Below, in pieces: positions 1-9,825 of a DNA stretch of 64,000 bases (position 1 is the stretch's first letter; the number at the start of each line of letters is the position of its first letter). The stretch spans positions 248,001-312,000 of the forward strand of contig CACZGS010000002.1 of the NCBI GenBank assembly GCA_902780785.1, written 5' to 3'. A program made the translations under genes and the position numbers. The stretch is from Oscillospiraceae bacterium (lineage in GTDB: Bacteria > Bacillota > Clostridia > Saccharofermentanales > Saccharofermentanaceae). The notes below the pieces were generated by a model. It was not told the DNA's origin, did not search any database, and saw only the letters and a list, made by a program, of their open reading frames with translations.

Positions 1-824
1 GAAAAGTACAATAACCATTCGCCGTTACTGTATGTGCCGCCAATACCGTAATTGCTGCTCGAAGTAGAAGTTGTTTTATCGTACCAATAACAATCAAACG
101 GGCAGTCATCAAGCAATCTATATACTATTGTCTGAATGTCAAAATCGATCATCGAATACATAGCAGCAGAAGCTTCAGCGGTAATTGAGCCATTAGCAAC
201 TAACGTGTCAACGCCCAGATCAGCAGCACTGAAATACTTCTTTGTAACACCAAGTTCAGAGAACTGAATCTCAAAAACAGTGCTTGTTCTTCTTCCGTTA
301 GCAACGTCTTGAATATAATTCTTGAAAAGCTTATATACCTTGGCATCATTTCCGGTCAACTCATAACGGTAGAGACCATTTCCTGCAGAAACAAGTCCCT
401 TAGCAGGCTTAAAGTCCCTGTTATCGTCAGCAAAGTTGAATTCTTTGCCGGGAATGATTAATTCAATATCCTGATATTCCTTATCTGATTCGGAAGGCTC
501 TTTTAAGATGTCTTCATCATTTGCAGCACTATCAGCGATTTCAGAATCATCTTCCGTTGCCGGCTCTGCATCAGGATTTGTCTCGTCAGGCTTAAGATCT
601 TCGGACCTATTGCTGTCAGGATCACCGTTTTGCGCATCCGTATCCTGATCGCCGTCCTTATTTTCTTCGTCTTTTTCTTCTTCGGGCTGTTCCTGCTCAG
701 TCTCTGCCGTTGTCTCAGAAGGTACGACCTCAGTTTCATCTGCAAAGCAAGTAAAACCCAGCGAACCGACAACGAGCAAACACGAAACAAGGACCGCCAA
801 CCATTTGGTGAGGATCCTTTTCAT
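1..824 (-). CDS. Secreted transglutaminase-like protein (partial; 3' end outside window)
   Basis: An open frame of about 274 codons starts at ATG 824, preceded by a GGAGG site, and continues past base 1. It opens with a basic and hydrophobic signal-like stretch (MKRILTKWLAVLV), then a long Ser/Thr/Glu/Asp-rich low-complexity segment (to about residue 110), then a globular part. That part aligns residue for residue with the next gene (shared: YRYxxTGN, DVANGRR, CPFDCYWYDKT). It is therefore a tandem paralogue of the 934-2679 gene. The catalytic Cys-His-Asp region would lie beyond the window, so activity cannot be judged. Likely secreted and tethered or released through the acidic linker. The role is inferred only from the paralogue. 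Confidence 0.8.
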   Translation of the reverse strand, partial: MKRILTKWLAVLVSCLLVVGSLGFTCFADETEVVPSETTAETEQEQPEEEKDEENKDGDQDTDAQNGDPDSNRSEDLKPDETNPDAEPATEDDSEIADSAANDEDILKEPSESDKEYQDIELIIPGKEFNFADDNRDFKPAKGLVSAGNGLYRYELTGNDAKVYKLFKNYIQDVANGRRTSTVFEIQFSELGVTKKYFSAADLGVDTLVANGSITAEASAAMYSMIDFDIQTIVYRLLDDCPFDCYWYDKTTSTSSSNYGIGGTYSNGEWLLYF

Positions 825-933
825 ACTAACCTCCATCGTAAATATCAACCTAATTTTACGATTTTGGCAGTTTTAAATCTACATAACTATATAAAGAAAA
901 TAGAAACAAATCTTTAACTGCTAGAGAGGCAAC

Positions 934-2679
934 TCAGCAATTATAGTCAATACTGTACTTATCGTTGTAGACGTTTATTGGCTTGTTTTCAGCGGTCATG
1001 CCTACGATGCCGTAATAATACTTGCCTTCACTTACGTCCTTATCCTGGTAATAAGTATTTGTGGCAGAGCCGATATGCTCCCAGTAGTCTGACTCACTGC
1101 GTCTGTAAACCTCATAATGATCAGCGCCTGATACTACATTCCAGTTAAGATCAATGCCAGAAGCGTTACCGCTTATATAAATGGCCGGGGCGTTCACAAA
1201 TTCAGCATCACTGAGATCCAGAGCCGCATCGCAGTAAATACCAACTATATGATTGTAATACGTATACTGGATCGTGACACTGGAGATCGTATATCTGTAG
1301 GTCTTGGAATCAGGATTTGCACTGTATTTCTTGAACATCAGTCTGTCATAATAACCGATGCTGCCATTGTCACAGTTCGTAAGGTCGACCATGTAATTCA
1401 TACCGTTTCCCAACGAAACAATATTCCACATATGACCGTTGTTTGTGCCATATGAAGTCTTGAAATTACCGGCCACAGTTATGCACGTGACGTCATTTTC
1501 GAAATCACTCAGATCACAAAGATACTTATAAGCCTTGGAATATCCCTCGCAAACAACATTTGTGTCGTCGTTGCCGTCGAAAACATAGACCGGATTCCAA
1601 GGATCACCATATGGAGTGTCCTTATCCTCAACTGCAGAATAGTTGTAGTCAACAAGACCACATATCTCTTCCCTGTACTTCATGAGTTTTCCGTAATCAG
1701 AGAGATTGGAATAACGGTTAACGATCTCTAGTGCATTAGCAGACGCAATCATTGCGCGATTAACGCCGCCGGTCGAAACATTATATTCAGCACCGCCTTC
1801 ATACGCACTTACAACCGGGAAACGGAAAGTAATGCCGTCGCCAACATAATGCAAAGTAACGGAATTACCATACGAAGTAGCACCTATGCTGTAATTATCA
1901 GCCTTTACAACGGCTGTCTTATCAAACCAGTAGCAGTCAAACGGCAGATCGACTAACACTTTATAAACAATATCCTGCATGTTAATGCTTGCCATCTTAA
2001 TCATTGCATTAGCAGCTTCATCAGAGATCTGACCGTCAACAATTATGGAATTTACACCGAGTTCTTCAGCGGTAAAACTATGGTGGTTGCCTAGCTCGAG
2101 ATCAGCAAATTTAATAGTAAATGTCGTGCTTACGCGTCTGCCGTTCGCAACATCGGTTATGTAATTCCTGGTCTTCTCATAAGCGATCTTCTCATTACCG
2201 GTCATCTGATAACGGTAGATGCCCGAATAAGCATTTGCAAAGTTGCCCGACGGAACATAATCTGGATTGCTCGCTATAGGATTTACATCGTCGACCTCAA
2301 TGGTCCTGAAGTAATACTTACGAACTTCATCACCAACAGTCTTTGCAGCATTATCAGGATCTGCAGGAACCACACCGGCATCAGAAGCCCCTACCGTAAC
2401 CTCATCAGTAGAATCTACAAAATCTATAGTCTCAGTCTCATCAGTCGATTCTGTCTCATTCTCATCAGGAGTCGTTGCATCAGAAGAAGACTCTGAAGAC
2501 GATTCGCCGTCAGAATCTGCACTATTCCCTTCAGGCTGTTCCGGTTCAGTCAGTACCATTGTCTCTGTAAGTTCTGCTGCTTCTTCCAATTCATAAGTCA
2601 TGCAGACAAAACCTATGGAATTAACAATGAGTAAACACTGAACGATAACCGTCACAATTTTAGTGAGGGTTCTTCTCAT
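934..2679 (-). CDS. Secreted transglutaminase-like cysteine-protease-fold protein with C-terminal FnIII-like domain
   Basis: 581 residues from ATG 2679, chosen over an in-frame ATG 60 bases upstream because GGAGG lies just before it and its N-terminus (MRRTLTKIV) matches the paralogue. Order: signal-like hydrophobic segment (about 1-27), acidic Ser/Thr/Glu linker (about 30-110), an N-terminal module, then a transglutaminase-like core. A catalytic triad is visible: Cys377 in VVCEGYSKAY, His416 in NNGHMWN, Asp432 in YMVDLTN. A fibronectin-III-like domain closes the protein (about 495-565: LNWNVVSGADHYEVYRR). The family includes peptide cross-linking and cysteine-protease-fold enzymes acting outside the cell; the substrate here is unknown. 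It lies 110 bases upstream of its paralogue, possibly co-transcribed. Confidence 0.85.
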   Translation of the reverse strand: MRRTLTKIVTVIVQCLLIVNSIGFVCMTYELEEAAELTETMVLTEPEQPEGNSADSDGESSSESSSDATTPDENETESTDETETIDFVDSTDEVTVGASDAGVVPADPDNAAKTVGDEVRKYYFRTIEVDDVNPIASNPDYVPSGNFANAYSGIYRYQMTGNEKIAYEKTRNYITDVANGRRVSTTFTIKFADLELGNHHSFTAEELGVNSIIVDGQISDEAANAMIKMASINMQDIVYKVLVDLPFDCYWFDKTAVVKADNYSIGATSYGNSVTLHYVGDGITFRFPVVSAYEGGAEYNVSTGGVNRAMIASANALEIVNRYSNLSDYGKLMKYREEICGLVDYNYSAVEDKDTPYGDPWNPVYVFDGNDDTNVVCEGYSKAYKYLCDLSDFENDVTCITVAGNFKTSYGTNNGHMWNIVSLGNGMNYMVDLTNCDNGSIGYYDRLMFKKYSANPDSKTYRYTISSVTIQYTYYNHIVGIYCDAALDLSDAEFVNAPAIYISGNASGIDLNWNVVSGADHYEVYRRSESDYWEHIGSATNTYYQDKDVSEGKYYYGIVGMTAENKPINVYNDKYSIDYNC

Positions 2680-2796
2680 ACAACCTCCATCATAACTCCT
2701 CAAGCCTATTCTACGTATTTGACAGCTGTTAATCCACATTTCGGCTGTAAAAATATATTAATTAAACTTTGATACTAAAAGTATCCCTCAATAAAC

Positions 2797-2834
2797 GAGG
2801 CGAAAAGTGCGGCCCCACCCGCACATTTAGCCTC
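2797..2834. other. Imperfect long hairpin between two surface-protein genes
   Basis: Outer arms GAGGC/GCCTC, three internal A-T pairs and inner arms GTGCGG/CCGCAC enclose a 6-base loop, with two symmetrical mismatches. On the minus strand it is followed by GTTTATT, so it could be a second terminator for the upstream gene or a leader structure of the transglutaminase gene. Confidence 0.5.
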
Positions 2835-2867
2835 ACTTTCAGAGTGCTTTCCAAGATGATGTTATTC

Positions 2868-2905
2868 AACACAAAATATTAGGGGTTGCCCCTTAGGACA
2901 ACCCC
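2868..2905 (-). terminator. Rho-independent terminator of the B-repeat protein gene
   Basis: Minus-strand hairpin with a 10-bp stem (GGGGTTGTCC paired with GGGCAACCCC, one G-U) and loop TAAG, followed by TAATATTTT. It sits 60 bases past the stop codon of the gene ending at 2966. Confidence 0.8.
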
Positions 2906-2965
2906 CATTTTCTAATTCGTTTAGCCTACAGCTTTAATAACATCTATTAAGCTACATCTTCAAAC

Positions 2966-5900
2966 TCATGCCTCATTATCAGGTATCCAGATGGCCTTGA
3001 GGCTTGTAGCTTCGGAAGCCGTAAATGATCTTACGATCTGGCCGTTGATTGCCCAGCCGCCGAAAGTGTAGCCTTCTCTGACAGGTCTTTCCATCCAACG
3101 TGTGATGACTACGTCGCCTTCAACAAAATCCATGAATTTGAATGCGCTGCCGTCTTCGAAGTGACCGCCGTCGCAATCAAATACAACAGATATTTCTTCT
3201 GCCCAGATTGCTGTTAATACAATGTCTTCGCTTGTGTCGATCTCGCCTGCGATATCTGTGCCATTAACAGACCAGCCTTCAAATACGAAGCCGTCTCTTC
3301 TCGGAGTCTGATAGATCCAGGATGCTGAATAAGATGTTCCTGTGATTACGTACTGTGCGCTGTATCTTGATGTCTCAAAGATAGGTGCGCCGGTGTTCTC
3401 GTCACTTCCTACGTAGTTCTCGAAATATCCGTCTTCGCCTGCATCGAGTGCAACAACTGTTCTTCTCTGCCAGATTGCGTAGAATGTTGTGTCCTGATTG
3501 AGGGTCATCGGGTATGACGTAACTACAGTTGCAGGATCAGCATTAGCATCTGTGCTCCAACCTACGAAGTCGTAACCTTCTTTTGACGGCCACCAGCAGC
3601 CTACGTCGTAATTCTCGTCAGCCGGCTGATCCCAGGATACGAAATCTTCATCCTCAGGCATTCCGAAGGAGCCGCCGTTAGGCATATAAGTTACTTTATA
3701 CTTAGGGCCGTCGCCGCCTTCAAATTCCCACTTAGCATAAACTGTTAATTCCATGCCATCTTCAAGTAAGATGCATTCGTCTGTGTAATCGACGCCGTCT
3801 GCATCTTCCCAGCCTGCGAATCTGTAACCGTTGCGCTGAGGCACTTCGTTGCGGATGTAATAGTGACGTCCAACGTCATCACACTCAATGCGGCTTGTGG
3901 AGCCGTCGCTGAATGTCGTTCCTTCTGTTGCAACATAAGTGATCGTGGGCTTCTTCTTCCATACTGCATAGAGATCCAAGTCGCCGTATAAGAAGTCGAT
4001 TTTCTGACCGTTCTCATAAACTACGTCGCCGTTTTCTTCAGTTGCATAGCCGATAAGTTCGTAATAATACGGAACATCTTCAGGCCACCAGCCATCGATC
4101 CAGACGCAGCCGTCGTCTTCCTGTTCTCCCTCGATTGTTGTGATCGGGTTTCCGTTCTCATCAGTTCCCCAGAAGCCCATTGTTGTGTGCTGTGTGATCT
4201 TTGCTCTGTCCTGCCAGATAGCATAGAGAGTCATGTCTCCCATGAATACGGCATTTTCAGGAACAGGCACATAGGCATAAGGAGTTGTTGACCAGCCGAC
4301 AAAGATCTTATTGCCGTTCTGAGGTCTCCAGCCGTCGATCTCGAAAGGCTCACCGACACGACCGGAGCGGTAGTGGATCTTGTTTGTCTCGTTATTCCAT
4401 TCATCCCATCCGTCGAATTCGCCTTCGCCGGCATTGTAGGTAATGGTAATGCGCTCGGTCCACTTAGCCTCGAAAGTAATGTCCTCATCACCTAATGTGA
4501 TTACAGGCCAGCCGTGTCCATCGTCGGTGTAGAGATTATTCTCGGAATCGAGCCAGCCATCGAAGTCGCAACCGTCTCTCTCAGGTCTCCAGCCGTCGAT
4601 CTCATACTCTTCGCCTTCATGAGCTTCACGGTAATGGATGTTCTCATACTCGTTTTCATCCCAACCGTCGAACTTGCCCTTGCCGGCATTATAAGTGATG
4701 GTCAGTCTCTTGAGCCAGGTAGCTGAGAAGTAATAATCCTTATCTTCTAAGATGATCGTAGGATATCTTCCCTTGTCACCTTCAGAGTAAAGGTTGCCGT
4801 CCTGATCTAGCCAGCCTGCGAAATCGTAGCCTTCGCGTTCAGGTCTGAAGCCGTCGATCTCGTAATCCTCGCCTTCCCAACGCTCGTCTCCGCGGGTCTG
4901 ATAGGTAGTGTTGTTTCCACCATCATAGAAGATACCGTCGCCGGAGTCGTAAGTAATAGAAACGCGCTTTCTCCACTTTGCCGTTAAGTAATTAACCTCA
5001 GTGTTGTCAGCGATGATCTCGACATTACCAACGTCGTTGCCTTCGGAGTCGAGCCATGTCTCGAATTCATAGCCGTCGCGCCAAGGATTCTCATTTCTGA
5101 TGGTGTAGAATTCACCGTTTCTGACGTATTCAGTCTTAACTTTGTAAGGCTGATCGTTAGGATCCTGATTCTCGTTGTTCTGAGGCTCTTCAGGTTCGCC
5201 CTCGGGCTCGCCATCATGATTCTCTTCAGGACGCGGTCCGAAGAAGCCTTCGCCTGCGTCATAGACGTACTTAGCTTTCTTTGCCCAGATGGCATAGAAA
5301 GTAACGTCTTCCTGGAAGTCATATTTGTATTCATGCTCACCAGCAACAGCATTCTTATTTGTGCTCCAGCCTAAGAATTCATAATCTTCGCCACGGTCAG
5401 GGCCCCAGTATCCGAACCACTGTAAACCTTCTTCAAACCACTCTTCTCTGGGGGTTGTATTTAAGAATTCTTCTTCCTCACCGGTATCATCGTTATGGCG
5501 GGTCTCATACCAGCCGCCGCCGTTAGGATCGAACGTTACCTTTACGTCCCTCTTCCACTGGGCCTCGAAAGAAATATCTTCGGTGAGATTGATCATGCCG
5601 ATCCAATCACCGCCCAAGATCTTCCAGCCTTCGAACTGGTAGCCGTCTCTGAAAGGCTCTTCCCATTCTACGAAGTACTTGCCCTTAGGAACCATGAAGG
5701 ATACGGACTGTTCTGAATCGTCGCCGTGTACCCAGGATCCGCCGTTTGCAATGTAAGTGACCTTAACGCCTTCAACCCACTGAGCTGTGAGTACGACGTC
5801 GGAAGCAACGCGGATCCTCTTGCCTACAGACTGATTGCCGATCTTCCAGCCGGTGAAGCAGTAACCTTCCTTAACGGGGATTAATTCCTCATCGATATTG

Positions 5901-7141
5901 TAGTATCCGGGATTGGTTACACAATCCATTGTGCCTTCGCCGTCTTCAAATGTGCCGCCGTTGGCATTGAAAGTAACGAGCCAAATCTTTGTATAATCTG
6001 CTGTTAATTCCATGTCGCCGGTTACATTGAAAACGTTGATGGGCTGGCCGTTATAAAGCCATCCTGTGAAAGCGTAGCCGATGATGTCAGGATTCTCGAA
6101 ATCGTCAAATACGATCCTGCCCTGATTTACTACAACTTCCTTTGTATTATTGCCGTCTTCAAAATGACCTGCGCCGGCATTAAGAGTGATAGTTGCTTTA
6201 GGCTGCTTTCTCATAATCGTAACAGTATCTGTAATAACTTGTTCGCCGGAAGCATCAGTTATTACGCATCTATACTGTTTACCGTAGCGCGCATCCTCTA
6301 TTTTTATAGAGAACGAAGATGTAGTAGCACCACCGGAGCTTTGATCCGCCCAAGTATTGCTGCCTTTCTTCAACTGCCACTGATAGGTTATATAGTCTCC
6401 TTGGGCTTCTACTGTAAATTTCGCCGTCTCACCTACATCACCTTCAAAATTGGTGGGCTGCTTGGTTATTGCCAAGTCTACATGTTCCTTCTCAACATGC
6501 AGGGTTACAGGATTAGTAGTTACTGTATTTCCCTTATTATCAGTAATGACACATTGATATACTTTTCCGTCACGAGCTTCTTCGATCTTTACTTTAAAGG
6601 TATTGGTCGTTGCTCCACCGGAGTTTTGATTCGACCAAGTATTGCCCTTTTTCAATTGCCACTGGTATGTAAGGCCATTACCCTCGGCTGCAACTGTAAA
6701 CTTGGCGTATTCACCAACCGGTCCTGTATAGTCAGTAGGCTGAGTAACAATTGCCAACTCCTTTTCAGGTTCTCTGACATGTAAAGTAACTTCTTTTGAA
6801 TATTCGGTATTACCTTCAATGTCAGTAATCTTGCAGCGATATACCTTACCATTTCTGCTTTCTTCAACCTTAATTGAAAAATCCGGAGTGGTAGCACCGC
6901 CAGAATTCTGATCAGACCAGGTAGAACTGCCTTTTTTCAATTGCCACCGGTATGACAGTTCGTTTCCTTCAGCCGCAACATGAAAACGTGCGGTCTCGCC
7001 GACATCGCCTGTATAGTCTGTCGGCTGGGAAGTGATGGTTATCGCATCTCCTGTATCTGCGCTTACCTTAGCCGGTAGAGCGACAAACACAGCAAAAGCG
7101 AGGAATATTACCATCAAACCCGAGATAATACTTCTCCTCAT
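2966..7141 (-). CDS. Giant secreted protein: three Ig-like domains plus 13 InlB-type B-repeats
   Basis: 1391 residues from ATG 7141 (GGAGG seven bases upstream; a start six codons earlier lacks this). A signal peptide spans 1-28, cleaving after PAKVSA. Three near-identical Ig-like modules follow (about 30-312), each with QPT, a WQLKKG strand, SGGATT, and YxCxITD. Thirteen Listeria/Bacteroides-type B-repeats (Flg_new family) then run to the C-terminus, each with a TYNAG- or FNANGG-like start, GYxFxGW and an ending like AxW. The repeats are divergent and rich in Asp/Glu/Trp. No LPXTG, SLH, choline-binding or transmembrane anchor is visible. Such repeats are typical of adhesins and matrix proteins; binding partners here are unknown. 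It has its own terminator. Confidence 0.9.
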   Translation of the reverse strand: MRRSIISGLMVIFLAFAVFVALPAKVSADTGDAITITSQPTDYTGDVGETARFHVAAEGNELSYRWQLKKGSSTWSDQNSGGATTPDFSIKVEESRNGKVYRCKITDIEGNTEYSKEVTLHVREPEKELAIVTQPTDYTGPVGEYAKFTVAAEGNGLTYQWQLKKGNTWSNQNSGGATTNTFKVKIEEARDGKVYQCVITDNKGNTVTTNPVTLHVEKEHVDLAITKQPTNFEGDVGETAKFTVEAQGDYITYQWQLKKGSNTWADQSSGGATTSSFSIKIEDARYGKQYRCVITDASGEQVITDTVTIMRKQPKATITLNAGAGHFEDGNNTKEVVVNQGRIVFDDFENPDIIGYAFTGWLYNGQPINVFNVTGDMELTADYTKIWLVTFNANGGTFEDGEGTMDCVTNPGYYNIDEELIPVKEGYCFTGWKIGNQSVGKRIRVASDVVLTAQWVEGVKVTYIANGGSWVHGDDSEQSVSFMVPKGKYFVEWEEPFRDGYQFEGWKILGGDWIGMINLTEDISFEAQWKRDVKVTFDPNGGGWYETRHNDDTGEEEEFLNTTPREEWFEEGLQWFGYWGPDRGEDYEFLGWSTNKNAVAGEHEYKYDFQEDVTFYAIWAKKAKYVYDAGEGFFGPRPEENHDGEPEGEPEEPQNNENQDPNDQPYKVKTEYVRNGEFYTIRNENPWRDGYEFETWLDSEGNDVGNVEIIADNTEVNYLTAKWRKRVSITYDSGDGIFYDGGNNTTYQTRGDERWEGEDYEIDGFRPEREGYDFAGWLDQDGNLYSEGDKGRYPTIILEDKDYYFSATWLKRLTITYNAGKGKFDGWDENEYENIHYREAHEGEEYEIDGWRPERDGCDFDGWLDSENNLYTDDGHGWPVITLGDEDITFEAKWTERITITYNAGEGEFDGWDEWNNETNKIHYRSGRVGEPFEIDGWRPQNGNKIFVGWSTTPYAYVPVPENAVFMGDMTLYAIWQDRAKITQHTTMGFWGTDENGNPITTIEGEQEDDGCVWIDGWWPEDVPYYYELIGYATEENGDVVYENGQKIDFLYGDLDLYAVWKKKPTITYVATEGTTFSDGSTSRIECDDVGRHYYIRNEVPQRNGYRFAGWEDADGVDYTDECILLEDGMELTVYAKWEFEGGDGPKYKVTYMPNGGSFGMPEDEDFVSWDQPADENYDVGCWWPSKEGYDFVGWSTDANADPATVVTSYPMTLNQDTTFYAIWQRRTVVALDAGEDGYFENYVGSDENTGAPIFETSRYSAQYVITGTSYSASWIYQTPRRDGFVFEGWSVNGTDIAGEIDTSEDIVLTAIWAEEISVVFDCDGGHFEDGSAFKFMDFVEGDVVITRWMERPVREGYTFGGWAINGQIVRSFTASEATSLKAIWIPDNEA

Positions 7142-7323
7142 ACTGCTACCTCCAATCAAATTAATAAGAAAGTGTAAAATAGAGTTGACAAATCAACTTA
7201 CTCTAATCCTATAAGATTGTAGGGAAAAAGAAAAGTAAAAAATCGTTAATTTTTCAGAACGTTTATAAAAACACAGAGAATTTTCATTTTGGAGTTAATC
7301 TGGTCAAATCTAATTAACAATGT

Positions 7324-8823
7324 TTAAGACTTAGACTTAACCAGAAGCTTAAACGAAGATACAAAGTCCTTACGGAAAATAAGGAAGTTCAGGATAAGGA
7401 CGATTGCGGATACGACCAAAGCAACAATAACAGCAATGATGATCCAGCTGCCCCATGATACTTCGGCTGCCGGAATAAGCATAGATGCAGCAATCGCAAT
7501 ACCGACACAAGCAGAATCAACCAGAATATGAATAACAAAGTGTCTGAACGGACGATTAAGAATATTCTTCTTCAAATACCAAGCCAAATAGATTGTTCTG
7601 TATGTCATGGCGGCGAAAGTACCAATGGCAACGCCTACCAGGCCGAATCGGAATACCAGCAATATAGAAATGGCTACATTCATTGCAGCTTCTATTATCG
7701 AACTTGTCTGTGTCTCCTTAAAGTGCCCTGCAGCCTGAACCATGATGTAGTAAGGCATCCTCATGCAATAAGACGCATTTGCAACTACAATGAGAACAGA
7801 GAACAATGGGACAATGTATTCTGCATCAGTCACGCCTTTGGTATATATCTTAACGAACGGTATTATCATTATCCCGGCGATCGTATAAAGGATCGTAACT
7901 CCCAAGTGAATCAGCAACTCAAACGATGAAAACGTCTTATTGAGCTTCTCTGTCTCGTTCTTAACAAACATATTGCCAAGGAGTGCACCCATTCCGGTCG
8001 TTAACACCTCAATGATCTGCTGCAAGCCATTGGTGACAAGATGGTATACGTTATATACAGATACATTCTCGAGAGAAGAAAACAGGGTCAAAATAACTAC
8101 ATCTGCATGCTTAAGAACGTACATTGCGATATGTTGTGCAAGACCATTCCACTTCTGCTTAATTGGCTCGCCTTCGAGTTTAAGCTTGAAATTAAGCTTA
8201 TAATGACGATCGACATAAAGCTTCAGAATCAACGGACGGAGCAGTAATACTAAGGCAGCTACGACCTTTACTACTTCTATAGGAGACCCCATATACATCA
8301 ATACGATCGCAAAACCGGTGTTAAGGATCAACGTCAATATAGATGCGCCTATCTGGACATAGGACTTCTGGTCAGCATTAAGCAATTGCTGATAAACGAT
8401 ACCAAACAGATAATTCGCAAGTGAACTGAATGCTATGGCGCCGACAAGAACGATTGTAGATATATATCCTCTAGAGTGATCGATCACAAGTGGGAAGAAT
8501 ACCATCAGTCCTGCGGAATAGACTAACAACAGTAAGCCTATCTTCCTGAAGAAGCGGCGAGAAGAAATGAGTATACGGCTAATACCGTCCGCATCATTAT
8601 CTGCCAGAGGCTTATAAAGACTTGCCCTTACAACGGCCGTTACGCCCATTTCCATCATTGAAAAAAAAGCTAGAAAGTGAGTAATTGAAGATATAAGGCC
8701 GTTAGTTGTTGACCCATAGAAAGAAATTATCAGCCTGGGAATAATAAGACCGCATACCAAAGTAACTATCTGATAAATGACAGCTGTCCCGGTATTTAAG
8801 AAAAGCTTTTTCTTTCTGTTCAT
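7324..8823 (-). CDS. wzx: Polysaccharide flippase (Wzx/MOP superfamily)
   Basis: 499 residues with about 12-14 hydrophobic segments and the typical N-terminus of oligosaccharide flippases (two helices, then a TTNGLISSI-like region, and a MMEMGVTAVVRASLY segment). It would flip undecaprenyl-linked repeat units across the membrane. It is the last gene of block A. Its ATG abuts the TAA of the acyltransferase upstream, indicating translational coupling. It is only distantly similar to the three paralogous flippases elsewhere in the window (19622, 23158, 37085), so it probably belongs to a different repeat unit. Confidence 0.88.
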   Translation of the reverse strand: MNRKKKLFLNTGTAVIYQIVTLVCGLIIPRLIISFYGSTTNGLISSITHFLAFFSMMEMGVTAVVRASLYKPLADNDADGISRILISSRRFFRKIGLLLLVYSAGLMVFFPLVIDHSRGYISTIVLVGAIAFSSLANYLFGIVYQQLLNADQKSYVQIGASILTLILNTGFAIVLMYMGSPIEVVKVVAALVLLLRPLILKLYVDRHYKLNFKLKLEGEPIKQKWNGLAQHIAMYVLKHADVVILTLFSSLENVSVYNVYHLVTNGLQQIIEVLTTGMGALLGNMFVKNETEKLNKTFSSFELLIHLGVTILYTIAGIMIIPFVKIYTKGVTDAEYIVPLFSVLIVVANASYCMRMPYYIMVQAAGHFKETQTSSIIEAAMNVAISILLVFRFGLVGVAIGTFAAMTYRTIYLAWYLKKNILNRPFRHFVIHILVDSACVGIAIAASMLIPAAEVSWGSWIIIAVIVALVVSAIVLILNFLIFRKDFVSSFKLLVKSKS

Positions 8824-9825
8824 TTAGGCCTTTTTACTCCTGAAAAGCTTCATAACGGCATTAACGATCATTGTAAGAACGACAGCGCCGATTACAACTA
8901 CTATATACTCAATAATCCAGTTATCATCGAGAAATTTCAAAAATGATATCTTCGAGATCAGTCCATATACTCTGAGAACCACAATATGAAGTAGATATAT
9001 CATGAACGAGTTTCCGCTAAGCCAGGAGACGGCTTTCACATTAGAATCAGGGAAAAGCTTATACAGAATAAAAGTAATTAATACACCATAAGCACAGTAA
9101 TAAATCATCGGCGGATACTTATAACTGTTAGGGACGAATCCTGAACCTGTGACGATAACAACCATCTGAGAAGCAGCAAAAACAACAGCCGCACCGATCA
9201 AAAGATACAGCCACTTATCTTTGTTACTGATGAACCAATAGCCTATTAGAGCAATAACACAATAAACATAGGGTGACAGCAGGAAATCATCAAAGATACC
9301 GGCTAACATAGTATCAGTGATTCTCAGGTAAACCCTGTAGATCAGAAATCCTGCCAGAGCCAACAGAACTATCACTCCGCCAAAGACTAAGATGCTCTTT
9401 ATCTTCCCTGCTATCATCCTGATAACAGGCGCCATGATTGCAACAAAAAGGAATATCCTGACGATCCAGACATATCCCATGCTTCCATCGAATAACATCA
9501 AATAGCTTCTGATAATACGGTCAGCAGAATATAACTGTGCAGTATGAAGCACCTTACAAGCAACAAATGAAAGAACAAAAATGAAAGTAATGACAATATA
9601 GGTTGGTATCAAGATCTTCTTTATTCTCTTCCAGACATACGAGATGTACTTGCCTGAAGAGAAAGTCATCGACATTCCTGAGATCATTACCAATGCAACG
9701 ACATCAAATGCTCTGATGTTGTTTACCAGATCAGGAGAACCGACATGAGCGATAATGACTGTCAACGTACATAAAGCACGTATCCAGTCGATCTTATAAT
9801 CCCTTACACAAACTTCTCTGTCCAC
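8824..9825 (-). CDS. Membrane acyltransferase (acyltransferase family 3, OafA-like)
   Basis: 333 residues with a GTG start immediately after the TAA of the upstream polymerase gene. About ten membrane segments. The N-terminus YKIDWIRALCTLTVIIAHVG carries the family's conserved RAL...H signature; the His is the proposed catalytic residue. The family moves acetyl or succinyl groups from the cytoplasm to sugars at the membrane surface. In this context it probably O-acylates the block A polysaccharide. Acyl group and sugar position cannot be told. Confidence 0.85.
   Translation of the reverse strand: MDREVCVRDYKIDWIRALCTLTVIIAHVGSPDLVNNIRAFDVVALVMISGMSMTFSSGKYISYVWKRIKKILIPTYIVITFIFVLSFVACKVLHTAQLYSADRIIRSYLMLFDGSMGYVWIVRIFLFVAIMAPVIRMIAGKIKSILVFGGVIVLLALAGFLIYRVYLRITDTMLAGIFDDFLLSPYVYCVIALIGYWFISNKDKWLYLLIGAAVVFAASQMVVIVTGSGFVPNSYKYPPMIYYCAYGVLITFILYKLFPDSNVKAVSWLSGNSFMIYLLHIVVLRVYGLISKISFLKFLDDNWIIEYIVVVIGAVVLTMIVNAVMKLFRSKKA

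Noticed and set aside
630..917. Plus-strand 95-codon frame over the start of the left-edge gene
   Set aside because: Antisense to a low-complexity acidic linker; the minus-strand frame matches its paralogue.
3000..6200. CRISPR-like or tandem DNA repeat
   Set aside because: The periodicity is protein-level (B-repeats) and the DNA copies are divergent, with no spacer structure.
6164..6784. 206-codon plus-strand open frame inside the giant surface protein gene
   Set aside because: It is antisense to the second and third Ig repeats, and has no start signals; the repeats and codon bias keep it open by chance.
2966..7141. LPXTG or other cell-wall anchor in the repeat protein
   Set aside because: The C-terminus ends within the last B-repeat (LKAIWIPDNEA); no sorting motif, hydrophobic stretch or basic tail.
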